DNA of 64,000 nt from Actinomycetes bacterium (GTDB lineage: Bacteria > Actinomycetota > Acidimicrobiia > IMCC26256 > PALSA-610). The notes beneath the pieces were generated by a model. The model had not been told where the DNA came from, did no database searches, and worked only from the letters and a program-made list of their open reading frames with translations. The position numbers and the translations under genes were made by a program. Positions 44,193-52,938 of the stretch are shown here, piece after piece; within the stretch, counting starts at the first letter, position 1; each line of letters begins with the position of its first letter. The stretch is from positions 57,506-121,505 of the forward strand of contig JANYBW010000018.1 in NCBI GenBank assembly GCA_025360585.1, written 5' to 3'.

Positions 44193-45329
44193 TCATCGGG
44201 GTTCCCGGGGAAGCCCGAGCACACGCTCGCTGATGATGTTGCGTTGAATTTGGCTTGCTCCGGCGGCAATCGTGAGCGCCAAGGTACGCAACCGTTCTTC
44301 CACGAGCTCGTTGCCTTCGATGTGCAAGCCGTCGCGTTCAAGCATACGAAGGCACAGCTCGCCGAAGCGTTGACGCGCTTCGGAGTAGGCCAACTTGATG
44401 ACCATGCCTCCAGCACCGGCAGTCCCGCGCGAAGTTTGGCTCACGTTGCGTTTCGTTAACGACCACAAGCCGTCGAAGGCCGCGTAGCAGTGGCCGAGTT
44501 CGCGCAGATGCGCAGCATCGCTCGTGAGTTTCGCGGCGTCGCGACATAGCCGCAGCGAGTCAATTAGCTCAGAAACGAACGCCGTGCCCCGCTCGTATTT
44601 CAGCGTGACGTTCGTGACGCGCCAACCGTCGTTTTCGGCACCAACGCGCTGCGATACCGGCACACGCACGTCGGTGAGGAACACCTCACAAAATTCTGAG
44701 CTTCCTAACGCAGTCTTGATTGGACGAATTTCGATTCCGGGAAGATCCATCGGCAAGATCAACCACGAAATGCCACGGTTCTTCGGCGCGTCTGGGTCGG
44801 TTCGCACCAAAAATTCGCCAACGTCAGCGATCTGGCCGAAACTGCACCAAATCTTTTGGCCGTTCAGGACGTAATCGTCGCCATCGCGATCAGCGCGCGT
44901 TCGCAGCCCCGCCAGATCTGATCCCGCACCCGGCTCAGAAAAACCTTGGCACCAGATCTCGTCGCCGCGCAAAATATTGGGGAGATGCGCAGCTTTTTGC
45001 GCGCCGGTGCCTTCTTCGATCAAGGTCGGGCCTGCGTGCAGCGTGCCGACAAAATTTGCACCGACGTAGGGCGCCCGCGCCTTCGCGGTCTCTTCGAAAA
45101 AGATCAACTGCTCGGTAGGGGTTGCCCCTTGCCCACCGTACTCTTTGGGCCAGTTCAGACCGGCGTAACCACCATCGAACAACCGCCGCTGCCAATCGGC
45201 ATCCCATTGGCGCCTCGCAACCCAATCCTCGCGGCTCGGTTGCGGCGGTACCGCAGGCAAACTGTGTTCCAACCATTCCCGCAGGGTGGCGCGAAACGAC
45301 TCTTCAGCTTCGGAATATCGCAGCTCCAT
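44193..45329 (-). CDS. Acyl-CoA dehydrogenase, full-length subunit
   Basis: QGFSEPGAGSDLAGLRTRA (FAD and substrate binding), IWCSFGQIADVGEFLVRTDP and GWRVTNVTLKYERG follow the family order. The protein is 378 residues. The partner gene at 43263 encodes a shorter paralogue, as in FadE-type alpha-beta heterotetramers. The substrate is probably a CoA thioester of a branched or sterol-derived chain. It is first in an operon that probably includes the short subunit; a TAGCTT lies nine bases before the ATG, and a dyad is further upstream at 45352-45370. Confidence 0.87.
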   Translation of the reverse strand: MELRYSEAEESFRATLREWLEHSLPAVPPQPSREDWVARRQWDADWQRRLFDGGYAGLNWPKEYGGQGATPTEQLIFFEETAKARAPYVGANFVGTLHAGPTLIEEGTGAQKAAHLPNILRGDEIWCQGFSEPGAGSDLAGLRTRADRDGDDYVLNGQKIWCSFGQIADVGEFLVRTDPDAPKNRGISWLILPMDLPGIEIRPIKTALGSSEFCEVFLTDVRVPVSQRVGAENDGWRVTNVTLKYERGTAFVSELIDSLRLCRDAAKLTSDAAHLRELGHCYAAFDGLWSLTKRNVSQTSRGTAGAGGMVIKLAYSEARQRFGELCLRMLERDGLHIEGNELVEERLRTLALTIAAGASQIQRNIISERVLGLPREPR

Positions 45330-45351
45330 ACACGGCCGAAGCTATCGGTGC

Positions 45352-45370
45352 ATCTGATGTCTCGTCAGAT
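45352..45370. promoter_or_regulatory. Candidate operator dyad upstream of the acyl-CoA dehydrogenase operon
   Basis: ATCTGA (45352-45357) and TCAGAT (45365-45370) are perfect inverted arms around seven bases; inner bases 59 and 63 also pair. It lies 22 bases before the dehydrogenase ATG and just upstream of a -10-like TAGCTT. The TetR protein encoded downstream is the natural candidate binder, by inference. Confidence 0.4.
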
Positions 45371-45510
45371 CGGACAGTAACGGTCAACAACGGCCAGCGG
45401 TGCGTATTCATAGTTGCTCGACGATGACGCCCGGCGCCAGACGATCCCGTAGCGTTTGACGATCTTGACGCAACTCTCACTTTGTAACGAAGCTCACGAA
45501 GCGTGCACCC

Positions 45511-46116
45511 ATGACAACCAACACCAACGAAACCCTTGAACCGGCGTTCGAACGGCGCCGTAAGCCGACACTTCGCGATCGCGCGCCGTTGATCGCACTG
45601 TTCGGTATCACGCTCGCAGGCATCATCGTGGTGTTGTACGGAGTGTTTGTCGCGCCGGAAACTGAGGAACTCCTTTCGCAAGCTTCGCACGATCGAGCCG
45701 CGGCTGCGTGCCACAAAACCTGGGCTGAACTCCGTACATTTCCCAAGCTCACAACTGCTGCGCCTGCCGATCGAGCCGCGCTCTTGGAACGCGAAAACAT
45801 TGTGTTCACGAAGCTTGCCGATGCATTCGCGCAATTGAAAACGCCACAAAACGACGGCGCTATCGCACTGCGCGGTTGGGTACAGGATTGGCGCGGTGTC
45901 AATGCCAGCCGCGCGGCGTACGCACGAGCCTTGCGAACTTCCCCCAAATTTCCCGAGTTGTTGCTCCCCAAAGACGACCAAGGTGCGCCCGTCACCAACC
46001 GGATGAATCAGTACTCCCGCACCCACGAACTCATTGGCTGCGCAACCCACAATCTTCAAGCCGAGATCACCGACGGCGAACGCAGATATCCCGACGACCC
46101 GACGAAGGTTCCGTAA
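45511..46116 (+). CDS. Single-pass membrane protein, function unknown
   Basis: A charged cytoplasmic N-terminus (ERRRKPTLRDR) precedes one membrane helix at about residues 27-46 (LIALFGITLAGIIVVLYGV). A soluble extracytoplasmic helical domain of about 155 residues with two cysteines (AACHKTW, IGCATHN) follows. It resembles no family I can name. Its stop lies two bases before the SDR gene, so it is probably co-transcribed with 46119-46886. Long open frames on the opposite strand here look like shadows. Confidence 0.65.
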   Translation: MTTNTNETLEPAFERRRKPTLRDRAPLIALFGITLAGIIVVLYGVFVAPETEELLSQASHDRAAAACHKTWAELRTFPKLTTAAPADRAALLERENIVFTKLADAFAQLKTPQNDGAIALRGWVQDWRGVNASRAAYARALRTSPKFPELLLPKDDQGAPVTNRMNQYSRTHELIGCATHNLQAEITDGERRYPDDPTKVP

Positions 46117-46118
46117 CC

Positions 46119-46886
46119 ATGGCACGCCTTGAAAACAAAGTTGCACTGATCACTGGTGGCGCGAGCGGGATGGGCAAAATCGCCGCGCGCCGTTTCGTTG
46201 ACGAAGGCGCACGCGTCGTGGTCGTCGATTATTCCGAAGCTGCCGGTGCAGCCGTTGCTGAATCGCTAGGCGATCGCGCGACGTTCATTGCCGCCGACGT
46301 TTCTAGTGCAAGTGATTGCGATGCAATGGTCGCGCACGCAGTTTCAACCTTTGGCGGCTTGCACGTTTTGTACAACAACGCTGGTGTATTCCCGAACGAC
46401 GACGGCGGCGTGCTCGACACCCCAGAATCAACCTGGGAACGAGTGATGGAAATCAACTTAAAGGGCGTGTGGCTCGGGTGCCGTTCCGGTATCCCTGCGA
46501 TGGTCGAATCCGGCGGCGGATCGATCGTGAACGTCGCATCATTCGTGGCGCTCATGGGCGCCGCGACCGCGCAAATCGCTTATACAGCGAGCAAAGGTGG
46601 CGTGCTCGCGATGACCCGAGAAATCGCGGTCGAGTGGGCTCGCAAAGGAATCCGAGCCAACTCGTTATGCCCCGGCCCCGTCGATACTCCGCTGCTTGCC
46701 GAGCTGATGGGCGACCCCGCCCGCAAAGCTCGCCGATTGGTACATATTCCGTTGGGCCGCCTCGCTCAAGCCGAAGAGATCGTAAACGCTGCGTTGTTCT
46801 TGGCTTCTGATGAAGCCAGTTACATCACGGGTTCGCAACTCGTCGTCGACGGTGGCATCACCGCTGCGTACGTAACCCCGGAGTAA
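46119..46886 (+). CDS. Short-chain dehydrogenase/reductase
   Basis: ALITGGASGMGKIAARRF is the cofactor loop, NNAGVF the structural motif, and YTASKGG the catalytic YxxxK. A serine in NVASFVALMG completes the triad. ADYxx-like VVVDY after beta-2 suggests NAD preference. The 255-residue length is typical. It starts two bases after the membrane protein stop and precedes the glutamine-synthetase-like gene, which has its own promoter. The substrate is unknown. Confidence 0.88.
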   Translation: MARLENKVALITGGASGMGKIAARRFVDEGARVVVVDYSEAAGAAVAESLGDRATFIAADVSSASDCDAMVAHAVSTFGGLHVLYNNAGVFPNDDGGVLDTPESTWERVMEINLKGVWLGCRSGIPAMVESGGGSIVNVASFVALMGAATAQIAYTASKGGVLAMTREIAVEWARKGIRANSLCPGPVDTPLLAELMGDPARKARRLVHIPLGRLAQAEEIVNAALFLASDEASYITGSQLVVDGGITAAYVTPE

Positions 46887-46922
46887 CGCTGGAGTAACGC
46901 TGGCCTGCCGAGATCGGCTGCC

Positions 46923-46928
46923 TAGGCT
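46923..46928 (+). promoter_or_regulatory. Candidate leaderless -10 element (TAGGCT)
   Basis: TAGGCT ends seven bases before the ATG at 46936. No ribosome site is present. A short direct repeat of GGAGTAACGCT lies just upstream, at about 46881-46905. Confidence 0.5.
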
Positions 46929-46935
46929 GCACCGC

Positions 46936-48321
46936 ATGACTGATATCACCGGCATGTTGACGGCCGATGAGCTCGCTTCCGCAATTGATCGCGGCGAGTT
47001 CGACACCATTCTCGTTGTATTTGCCGATTTACAAGGTCGGCTTATGGGCAAACGAGTTACCGGCCACTACTGGAACCGTCAGATGAAACGCGGCGACGGC
47101 GAGATTCACGCGTGCAACTATCTGCTCGCGGTCGACGCAGACATGACTGTCTTGCCCGGCTACCGCTTCGCGAACTGGGAAAAGGGCTACGGCGATTTCG
47201 CGTTGCGGCCAGACCTCAGCACTATCCGCCGAATCCCGTGGCTCGAAGCGACGGCACTGGTGATGTGCGATGTCGTCGACGAACATGATGCCTCGCCAAT
47301 TGAGGTTTCGCCACGACGGATATTGCAGCGCCAAATCGAACGCGCCGCCGCGCTGGGCTTTACCGTGAACATGGCATCGGAGCTTGAATTCTTCTTGTTC
47401 AAAGAATCCCATGACGAAGCCGCGGCCGTGGGTTATCGAGGGCTGACTCCGATCTCGAACGTGGTGCTTGACTATCACATTTTGCAAACCACGCGCGATG
47501 AATCGATCATCCGAGCGATTCGCAACGGCATGGATGGCGCGGGGGTTCCAGTGGAGTTTTCGAAAGGCGAAGCCGAACTCGGCCAACACGAAATCAATCT
47601 CGAATACGCAGACGCGTTGACGATGGCCGACCGCCACGTCATCTACAAAAACGGTGCCAAAGAGATCACGCACCAACTTGGCCACACCATCACGTTCATG
47701 GCCAAGTACGACATCAATCGCGTCGGTTCTTCATGCCATATTCACTCGAGCGTCTGGAACGCAGACAACTCGACTTCGTTGATGTGGGATAGCGGTGGTC
47801 CTTGCAACCAATCCGCAATCACACAGGGCTGGCTCGCCGGCATGATGGCAACGGCTCGCGAATTCGCGTGGATGCACGCCCCAACCGTCAACTCCTACAA
47901 GCGCTACCAACCGGAATCGTGGGCGCCCACCGCGATCGTCTGGGGCAACGACAATCGCACGTGCGGTTTTCGCACCGTCGGACACGGCCAAGGGTTCCGG
48001 GTTGAGTCGAGAATCCCCGGCGCCGACGCGAATCCCTACCTCGCCTTTGCCGCCACAATTGCGGCCGGACTCCATGGCATCGAAGCCGGGCTTACCCCCG
48101 GCGATCCGTTTCAAGGCAACGCGTACGTTGCTACCGACATCGAGCGAGTTCCGTGGAACATCGTTGAAGCAATCGACGAATTCGAACGCTCCACTGTCGC
48201 TGCCAACGCATTCGGAGATGATGTGCACTACCACCTCCTGAACACTGCGAAACAAGAGTGGAACAGCTTCAACCGTCACGTCACGGATTGGGAACACAAA
48301 CGGAATTTCGACCAGTGGTAA
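46936..48321 (+). CDS. Glutamine synthetase-family gamma-glutamyl-amine ligase
   Basis: The beta-grasp N-terminus has VVFADLQGRLMGKRV. The catalytic domain has ASELEFFLF (metal glutamates), GQHEINLEY, THQLGHTITFMAKYD, GSSCHIHSS with the active-site histidine, and RVESRIPGADANPYLAFAA. This combination is common in PuuA/GlnA3-like ligases rather than housekeeping GlnA. It is 461 residues. The next gene is a gamma-glutamyl hydrolase of the PuuD type, so the pair probably glutamylates and later cleaves a polyamine, GABA-like or other amine. Confidence 0.85.
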   Translation: MTDITGMLTADELASAIDRGEFDTILVVFADLQGRLMGKRVTGHYWNRQMKRGDGEIHACNYLLAVDADMTVLPGYRFANWEKGYGDFALRPDLSTIRRIPWLEATALVMCDVVDEHDASPIEVSPRRILQRQIERAAALGFTVNMASELEFFLFKESHDEAAAVGYRGLTPISNVVLDYHILQTTRDESIIRAIRNGMDGAGVPVEFSKGEAELGQHEINLEYADALTMADRHVIYKNGAKEITHQLGHTITFMAKYDINRVGSSCHIHSSVWNADNSTSLMWDSGGPCNQSAITQGWLAGMMATAREFAWMHAPTVNSYKRYQPESWAPTAIVWGNDNRTCGFRTVGHGQGFRVESRIPGADANPYLAFAATIAAGLHGIEAGLTPGDPFQGNAYVATDIERVPWNIVEAIDEFERSTVAANAFGDDVHYHLLNTAKQEWNSFNRHVTDWEHKRNFDQW

Positions 48322-49067
48322 TGCCGATCATCGGTTTGTCGGCGCGCAAACTCCGCGACGGTCGAGTGGAGGGCTGGACCGGATCGGGAGTTGGCGAACG
48401 CGACCAGTACTTGGATCGGGTTGCTGCGGCCGGCGCCCATCCCGTCTTACTCAACCCAGCGCCGTTTCGAACCGACGCTGAAGCGCAAGCGTTTGTACAA
48501 CGATTCGACGCGATTGTCTTGACCGGCGGACCGGATGTTGAGCCCCATCGTTACGGCCAGAGCCCACACCAAGCCGTGTACGGAACCGAAACTGACGTTG
48601 ACGATTTCGAATTCTCATTGGTGCGGGCTGCACGTTCGACGGGTACACCCGTGCTCGCGATTTGTCGTGGATTACAGGTGCTCAATATCGCGTTCGGAGG
48701 CACGTTGCACCAGCACATTCCTGATCTCGATGGCGTCAGCGCGCACGGCCGCCCCGGCGAGCGCAGTGGCGAGCTGCACCACACCGTTACGGTCGCAGAA
48801 GGCTCTCGCCTCGCCTCGGTGTTATCCACGACGAAACCAACGTGTTCCTGCCATCACCATCAAAGCGCGGCGGATATCGCACCGGGTTTTCGGGTCGTTG
48901 CCACCGCTGCCGATGGCATCGTCGAAGCGATTGAACCGCTCGACAAGTGGGCTGCACTCGCGGTGCAGTGGCATCCCGAAGACACCGCACGCGATGATCC
49001 GCGCCAGCAGGCGCTGTTCACTTGGATTGCAACCGAAGCGGCCGAGGCAACGGCCATCAATTCGTAA
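48321..49067 (+). CDS. Gamma-glutamyl hydrolase, peptidase C26 class I amidotransferase-like
   Basis: ICRGLQVLNIAFGGTLHQ contains the nucleophile cysteine, and VQWHPED the His-Glu pair, completing the C26 triad. TGGPDVEPHRYGQ is the family's N-terminal signature. Length 248 fits PuuD. It shares one base with the upstream stop (TAATG), so translation is coupled with the glutamine-synthetase-like enzyme. It probably releases glutamate from the gamma-glutamylated amine intermediate. Confidence 0.88.
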   Translation: MPIIGLSARKLRDGRVEGWTGSGVGERDQYLDRVAAAGAHPVLLNPAPFRTDAEAQAFVQRFDAIVLTGGPDVEPHRYGQSPHQAVYGTETDVDDFEFSLVRAARSTGTPVLAICRGLQVLNIAFGGTLHQHIPDLDGVSAHGRPGERSGELHHTVTVAEGSRLASVLSTTKPTCSCHHHQSAADIAPGFRVVATAADGIVEAIEPLDKWAALAVQWHPEDTARDDPRQQALFTWIATEAAEATAINS

Positions 49068-49080
49068 TTTCGAAGGCGCA

Positions 49081-49806
49081 CTAGCCCTTAACCGCAACCG
49101 CGAACAGCGACGTGCCGAAGGGCAACCATCGCCGCAACGACAACGATGCAGTTCCCCCGATGTATGCAAGCTCGTTCACGGCGCGCGGTAGATCAGGAAA
49201 CTCCGCCTCATTGGAGCCAACGGGCTCATCTTGCGAAACGCCGCGCCGGGCGCGAAACCAAGCCAGTGGGTACAGCTCGGCAAAGAGGTACGCGACCTCA
49301 CGAACAATGAACCCGTTTCCTTCGAGACACGCCGTCAACGCCGCCTTGTCGTAGCGACGAAAATGCCCGAGCGCGACATCCCAGCGGGACCACAGCCGTT
49401 GCGATGCCGGAACCGTAATGAACAGCACCGTTCCGGCATCCATTTTTGCGCCAAGGTCGTTCATGAATGCGTTGTCGTCGGCTTGGTGCTCGAGTACGTC
49501 GAGGAGCGCAACGAATCGAGCGCCATCGAATTTCGTGGCGTGAGAACGGTCCGCGGCAGCGCCATGACGAACGCAAAGCGTCGATGCGAGCGATTCGATC
49601 GGCTCCACGAAACCGTACTCAACCAGCGGACGATCGCGCCGGAGATACTCGCCAAGGAGGCCCGCGCCCGCGCCAACATCGACGAGCTCGCACCGTTGGC
49701 CTTGCGGGATCGACCCCCTCACCGCACGCCAACGCAAACGGTGCCAAAAAAAGTGCTGTGAATGCTCGAACTGGCGCTGGAGGTGCGACTCAAGCGTGCT
49801 TGCCAT
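49081..49806 (-). CDS. SAM-dependent methyltransferase
   Basis: LVDVGAGAGLLGEYLRRD is the SAM-binding loop near residue 40. FVALLDVLEHQADD and TVLFITVPA give the next core strands, and HFRRYDKAAL is typical of class I methyltransferases acting near lipid or sugar substrates. The ATG at 49806 has GGAGG six bases upstream; it overlaps the GT2 gene by 17 bases. The product is 241 residues. It probably modifies the glycolipid or sugar made with the neighbouring GT2 and membrane transferase genes. Confidence 0.8.
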   Translation of the reverse strand: MASTLESHLQRQFEHSQHFFWHRLRWRAVRGSIPQGQRCELVDVGAGAGLLGEYLRRDRPLVEYGFVEPIESLASTLCVRHGAAADRSHATKFDGARFVALLDVLEHQADDNAFMNDLGAKMDAGTVLFITVPASQRLWSRWDVALGHFRRYDKAALTACLEGNGFIVREVAYLFAELYPLAWFRARRGVSQDEPVGSNEAEFPDLPRAVNELAYIGGTASLSLRRWLPFGTSLFAVAVKG

Positions 49807-50758
49807 GATCATCCTCCAAATGGGCGAGTGAGATTCCGCGGGAATGCGAGAACACCGCGAACAACACGATGAAGTTACACAACGCAACCAAGGAGCCACC
49901 GAGGCTGCCCAACAGCGTCGTCGTTGTCCAGCCAGGAATAGCGGCGTCAGTAAATATTCGTATACCGATAACCGCGATCGCCGAAGCCACGCCGATTCCA
50001 AAAATAAGCGTGAACCCGAAGAGTGCCCGCACCGCAATGCGGTCGATAAATGGCATCAGCATCCGCACCCCGTGCATGACGAGCCGCAATGTATTCATCC
50101 GCGATTGGCCTTCGTAACGTGTGCCGCGTGGACACGGCACGAACACGACGTCCAGATCGAGACTGATGAGTGTCGATGAGTAGCACAAATCGAAATACGG
50201 ATGCAGCAACATCCCGTGTGCGAGCGCGCCTCGATAAGCCGCGTAGTTGCCGTTGCGCACCGTCACGCCCGTAAGCGCGCGAAACAAGGTTTTGAAACAC
50301 GCGTACATCAACCGGAACTGCAACGATTCCTGCCGTTGGGTTCGTAACGCGAGGCTCACAACGTGGCTCGTGGCTTCGCGTTCGAGCAACGGCGCTAACA
50401 GGCGACCGAGATCCGCTGGGCGGTCCTCCCCATCCGCATCCATTGTCACAATGATGTCGTGGTCTGCCAATTGTGAATCGACGATGCGAAGCCCGTAGAC
50501 GATCGCGCGTTGATGTCCAAGGTTGAACGGAGGGGTCACCACAGTTACGTCTGCGAGGTCGCGCAACCCGGCGATTTCCCCGTCGCGTCCGGCCGTATCG
50601 TCGATAACAACGAATTGCACTTCGAAGGCCGCAAGGGCAGGGTTCGCATCAACCTCGGCGATCAGTGCCTCGCGCAAGTGTCGAAACGAGGCGACGTCGT
50701 CGTAGCTAGGACAGACGATCCACAGTATTGCCAACTGATCATTTTGGGGGTTGGCCAT
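49790..50758 (-). CDS. Membrane-bound family 2 glycosyltransferase (DPM1/GtrB-like)
   Basis: The GT-A domain has VCPSYDD, VVIDDTAG and VTMDADGEDRPADL, carrying the DxD motif near residue 105. HPYFDLCYSSTL follows. Two membrane helices near the C-terminus (LFGFTLIFGIGVASAIAVIG and GSLGGSLVALCNFIVLF) place it with polyprenyl-phosphate sugar synthases. It would make a lipid-linked sugar donor, used perhaps by the divergent membrane transferase at 50896. It overlaps the methyltransferase gene downstream. Confidence 0.82.
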   Translation of the reverse strand: MANPQNDQLAILWIVCPSYDDVASFRHLREALIAEVDANPALAAFEVQFVVIDDTAGRDGEIAGLRDLADVTVVTPPFNLGHQRAIVYGLRIVDSQLADHDIIVTMDADGEDRPADLGRLLAPLLEREATSHVVSLALRTQRQESLQFRLMYACFKTLFRALTGVTVRNGNYAAYRGALAHGMLLHPYFDLCYSSTLISLDLDVVFVPCPRGTRYEGQSRMNTLRLVMHGVRMLMPFIDRIAVRALFGFTLIFGIGVASAIAVIGIRIFTDAAIPGWTTTTLLGSLGGSLVALCNFIVLFAVFSHSRGISLAHLEDDHGKHA

Positions 50759-50895
50759 GCAACGATTCTACGGACGCGTTGGAGATGCGCTGGCAATGGC
50801 ATCGACATCGGTGTCCTTTGCGCGATCGCGTTAAGTTCTGTCTCCATGTCTTTGTTCGCGACGCGAGCCCCCAAGCACCTCGACGGAGCACAATA

Positions 50896-52269
50896 ATGAT
50901 CGATCTAACGGCGTGGTGGCACAGCATCGGGTCTCGCCGCAACCGGTCGATATTGCTGATCGTCCTCGTCGCCGGCGCCGCACTCCGGGTCACCTGGGTC
51001 TCCTACGCCGGCGTCGAACCCAGCTTCGGCAGCGATACCCAGGCCTACCTGCTGCTCGGGAAGCAACTAGCCCGCGGCGACGGGTACCAGAACCCGCTCA
51101 TCGAGCCAGCAAACAAAATCCGAGCCCAACAGCATTTGGCGCCACTTCCGCGTGAACCATCAGCGTTTTACCCGCCGGGATATCCGACGTTCATAGCCGC
51201 GGTCGCATGGACAGTTTGGCATAGCCCAATCCCTGACCACGCGCTGGTTCGGACCATCGGCTATGTGCAGGCGCTGTTAGGAGTGCTATCGATTCTGATG
51301 GTGTTTGTGTTGGCCCGTCGAGTGTTTGGTACTGGAGTTGGGCTCACGGCAGCCGCGCTCATGGCGTTGTACCCGAACCTCATTGCGTTGACTGCGACGC
51401 TGCAATTCGAGACCGTCTTTATCGCATTGACACTGGCAACCGTGTTGCTGCTTTATCCCATCGCAGTGGATGAACAACCGAAAATGCGGCGCCTCGTCGC
51501 CGGTGGGGTCATGACTGGCGTTGTCGCCCTGCTGCACCCGCCGATCGCATTCATACTCATCGCGCTCGTTGCCACTCGAATGCTGTCTCGAAGGAAGTTT
51601 CGCCAAACTTTACAGGTCGCGCTGGCACTCGGGTTCACGATGGTGCTTGCCATGTCGCCTTGGATCATCCGCAACGCCGTCGAACTTCACGCATTCATCC
51701 CGACTGCTACCGGCGCCGGCCCGGCACTTTGTCAGTCGCGCAATGTCGAAGCGACTGGCAAACTCGATACGGGCATTCTCGTACGGCAATGCGGTCCCCA
51801 CAGTTCGGAGGCAACATCGGCGGCGAGCGACGTCGCCACGAATAGTTACGCCACTCGCAGCGCGATTCGCTGGGTGATTCACAACCCGCTGCAGGAACTC
51901 CGCATGTGGTTCTGGCGCACACAGCTCGCTTACCAGGAAGACACCACGGGCCTTTCCACTATTCGACCGCACATGGACGCTCGCTGGTACGACGCAGCCG
52001 CGGCGTTATCCACCGGTTCATCGTTTGTCGTTCTTGGATTCGCGACGATCGGCGCCGCGATCATTCTCCGCAAAAAGCGTTCGGAAGACATGTTTCTGCT
52101 GGGGTGCACCATCGCGTACGCGGCAGTACCGATCATCTTGTTCGGCGATCCGCGCTATCGCGTTCCGGCGGAACCATTCTTCGTTATCCTTGCGGCCGCT
52201 GGCATTTTCACGGCGTACAATGGCGTGAAATGTCAACCCGTACTTGCGCAACACGATGAAATCAGCTGA
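50896..52269 (+). CDS. Polytopic membrane glycosyltransferase (GT39/GT83-like)
   Basis: After the first membrane helix, EPSFGSDTQAYLLLGKQLA supplies the acidic loop motif of ArnT/PMT-like enzymes, and FYPPGYPTF is the second family signature. About nine more helices follow. The C-terminal part ends FGDPRYRVPAEPFFVILAAAG, the family motif with R and P before the last helix. The protein is 457 residues. It is divergent from the DPM-like gene, likely its donor supplier. The ATG at 50896 has GGAG eight bases upstream. Confidence 0.82.
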   Translation: MIDLTAWWHSIGSRRNRSILLIVLVAGAALRVTWVSYAGVEPSFGSDTQAYLLLGKQLARGDGYQNPLIEPANKIRAQQHLAPLPREPSAFYPPGYPTFIAAVAWTVWHSPIPDHALVRTIGYVQALLGVLSILMVFVLARRVFGTGVGLTAAALMALYPNLIALTATLQFETVFIALTLATVLLLYPIAVDEQPKMRRLVAGGVMTGVVALLHPPIAFILIALVATRMLSRRKFRQTLQVALALGFTMVLAMSPWIIRNAVELHAFIPTATGAGPALCQSRNVEATGKLDTGILVRQCGPHSSEATSAASDVATNSYATRSAIRWVIHNPLQELRMWFWRTQLAYQEDTTGLSTIRPHMDARWYDAAAALSTGSSFVVLGFATIGAAIILRKKRSEDMFLLGCTIAYAAVPIILFGDPRYRVPAEPFFVILAAAGIFTAYNGVKCQPVLAQHDEIS

Positions 52270-52930
52270 AAGCCTCTGGCGCAGAATCGCATTGCAATGC
52301 GCCGCGGTAGTCACCGGCGCGGTGATGGGCGCGGCGGCGCTCGCGGCTTGTGCGAGCAGCTCCGCACCAGTACCAGCAGGAGCGACCACGATCGAGATCG
52401 CGAACCACGCAGCTGTGGTTATGGGCAGCGAGAAAGCAACCGTCGCGGTGGTGATGGTGCACGGTCGGAGCACGCACAAGGATTCTTGGTACGACGTCAT
52501 GCCGAAAATTACGGGCGCGGGTTATCGGGCCATCGCGTACGACTATGACGCGACTGGAGGGGCCGGGATCGCCGCTGTCGTGGCCTACGAACGAGCGCAT
52601 GGCGCCAAAACGATCGTGTTGATGGGCTCATCACTCGGCGCGGGCCACGTCCTGCGTTCAGCCATACCGGCCTTGACGCATCCGGCCGCAGTCATAACGT
52701 TTTCCGCCGTCGAAATCGTTACCATCGATCCAGCAATTCCGGTCTTTGCGATTGCATCCAAAGGCGACGGCAACACCGCGAAGAATGCCCACGCGATCGC
52801 CCGAGGCGTCAAGAGCCAGGAGCTGATCGTTACCGGAGCAACCCACGGCGTGGACCTTGTGCATCCACACCCTGAAGTAGTCGACGCGATCGTGACCTGG
52901 CTTGCGAAGACCCTTGGTGCCAACGCCTGA
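52256..52930 (+). CDS. Alpha/beta-hydrolase-fold lipoprotein
   Basis: The lipobox LAAC follows a hydrophobic N-terminus (cysteine at about residue 32). VVMVHGRS matches the oxyanion strand, LMGSSLGAGH holds the GxSxG nucleophile, and ATHGVD carries the catalytic histidine. The aspartate may be that of KGDGN. At 224 residues it has almost no lid. It overlaps the membrane transferase stop by 14 bases, so it is co-translated with it. The substrate is unknown; esterase action on envelope lipids or glycans is plausible. Confidence 0.75.
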   Translation: MKSAESLWRRIALQCAAVVTGAVMGAAALAACASSSAPVPAGATTIEIANHAAVVMGSEKATVAVVMVHGRSTHKDSWYDVMPKITGAGYRAIAYDYDATGGAGIAAVVAYERAHGAKTIVLMGSSLGAGHVLRSAIPALTHPAAVITFSAVEIVTIDPAIPVFAIASKGDGNTAKNAHAIARGVKSQELIVTGATHGVDLVHPHPEVVDAIVTWLAKTLGANA

Positions 52931-52938
52931 CGGATGCT

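Noticed and set aside
45304..46146. 280-codon minus-strand frame opposite the membrane protein gene
   Set aside because: The plus strand has a coherent membrane helix and a two-base gap to the SDR gene; the minus frame lacks any domain and starts inside the SDR gene.
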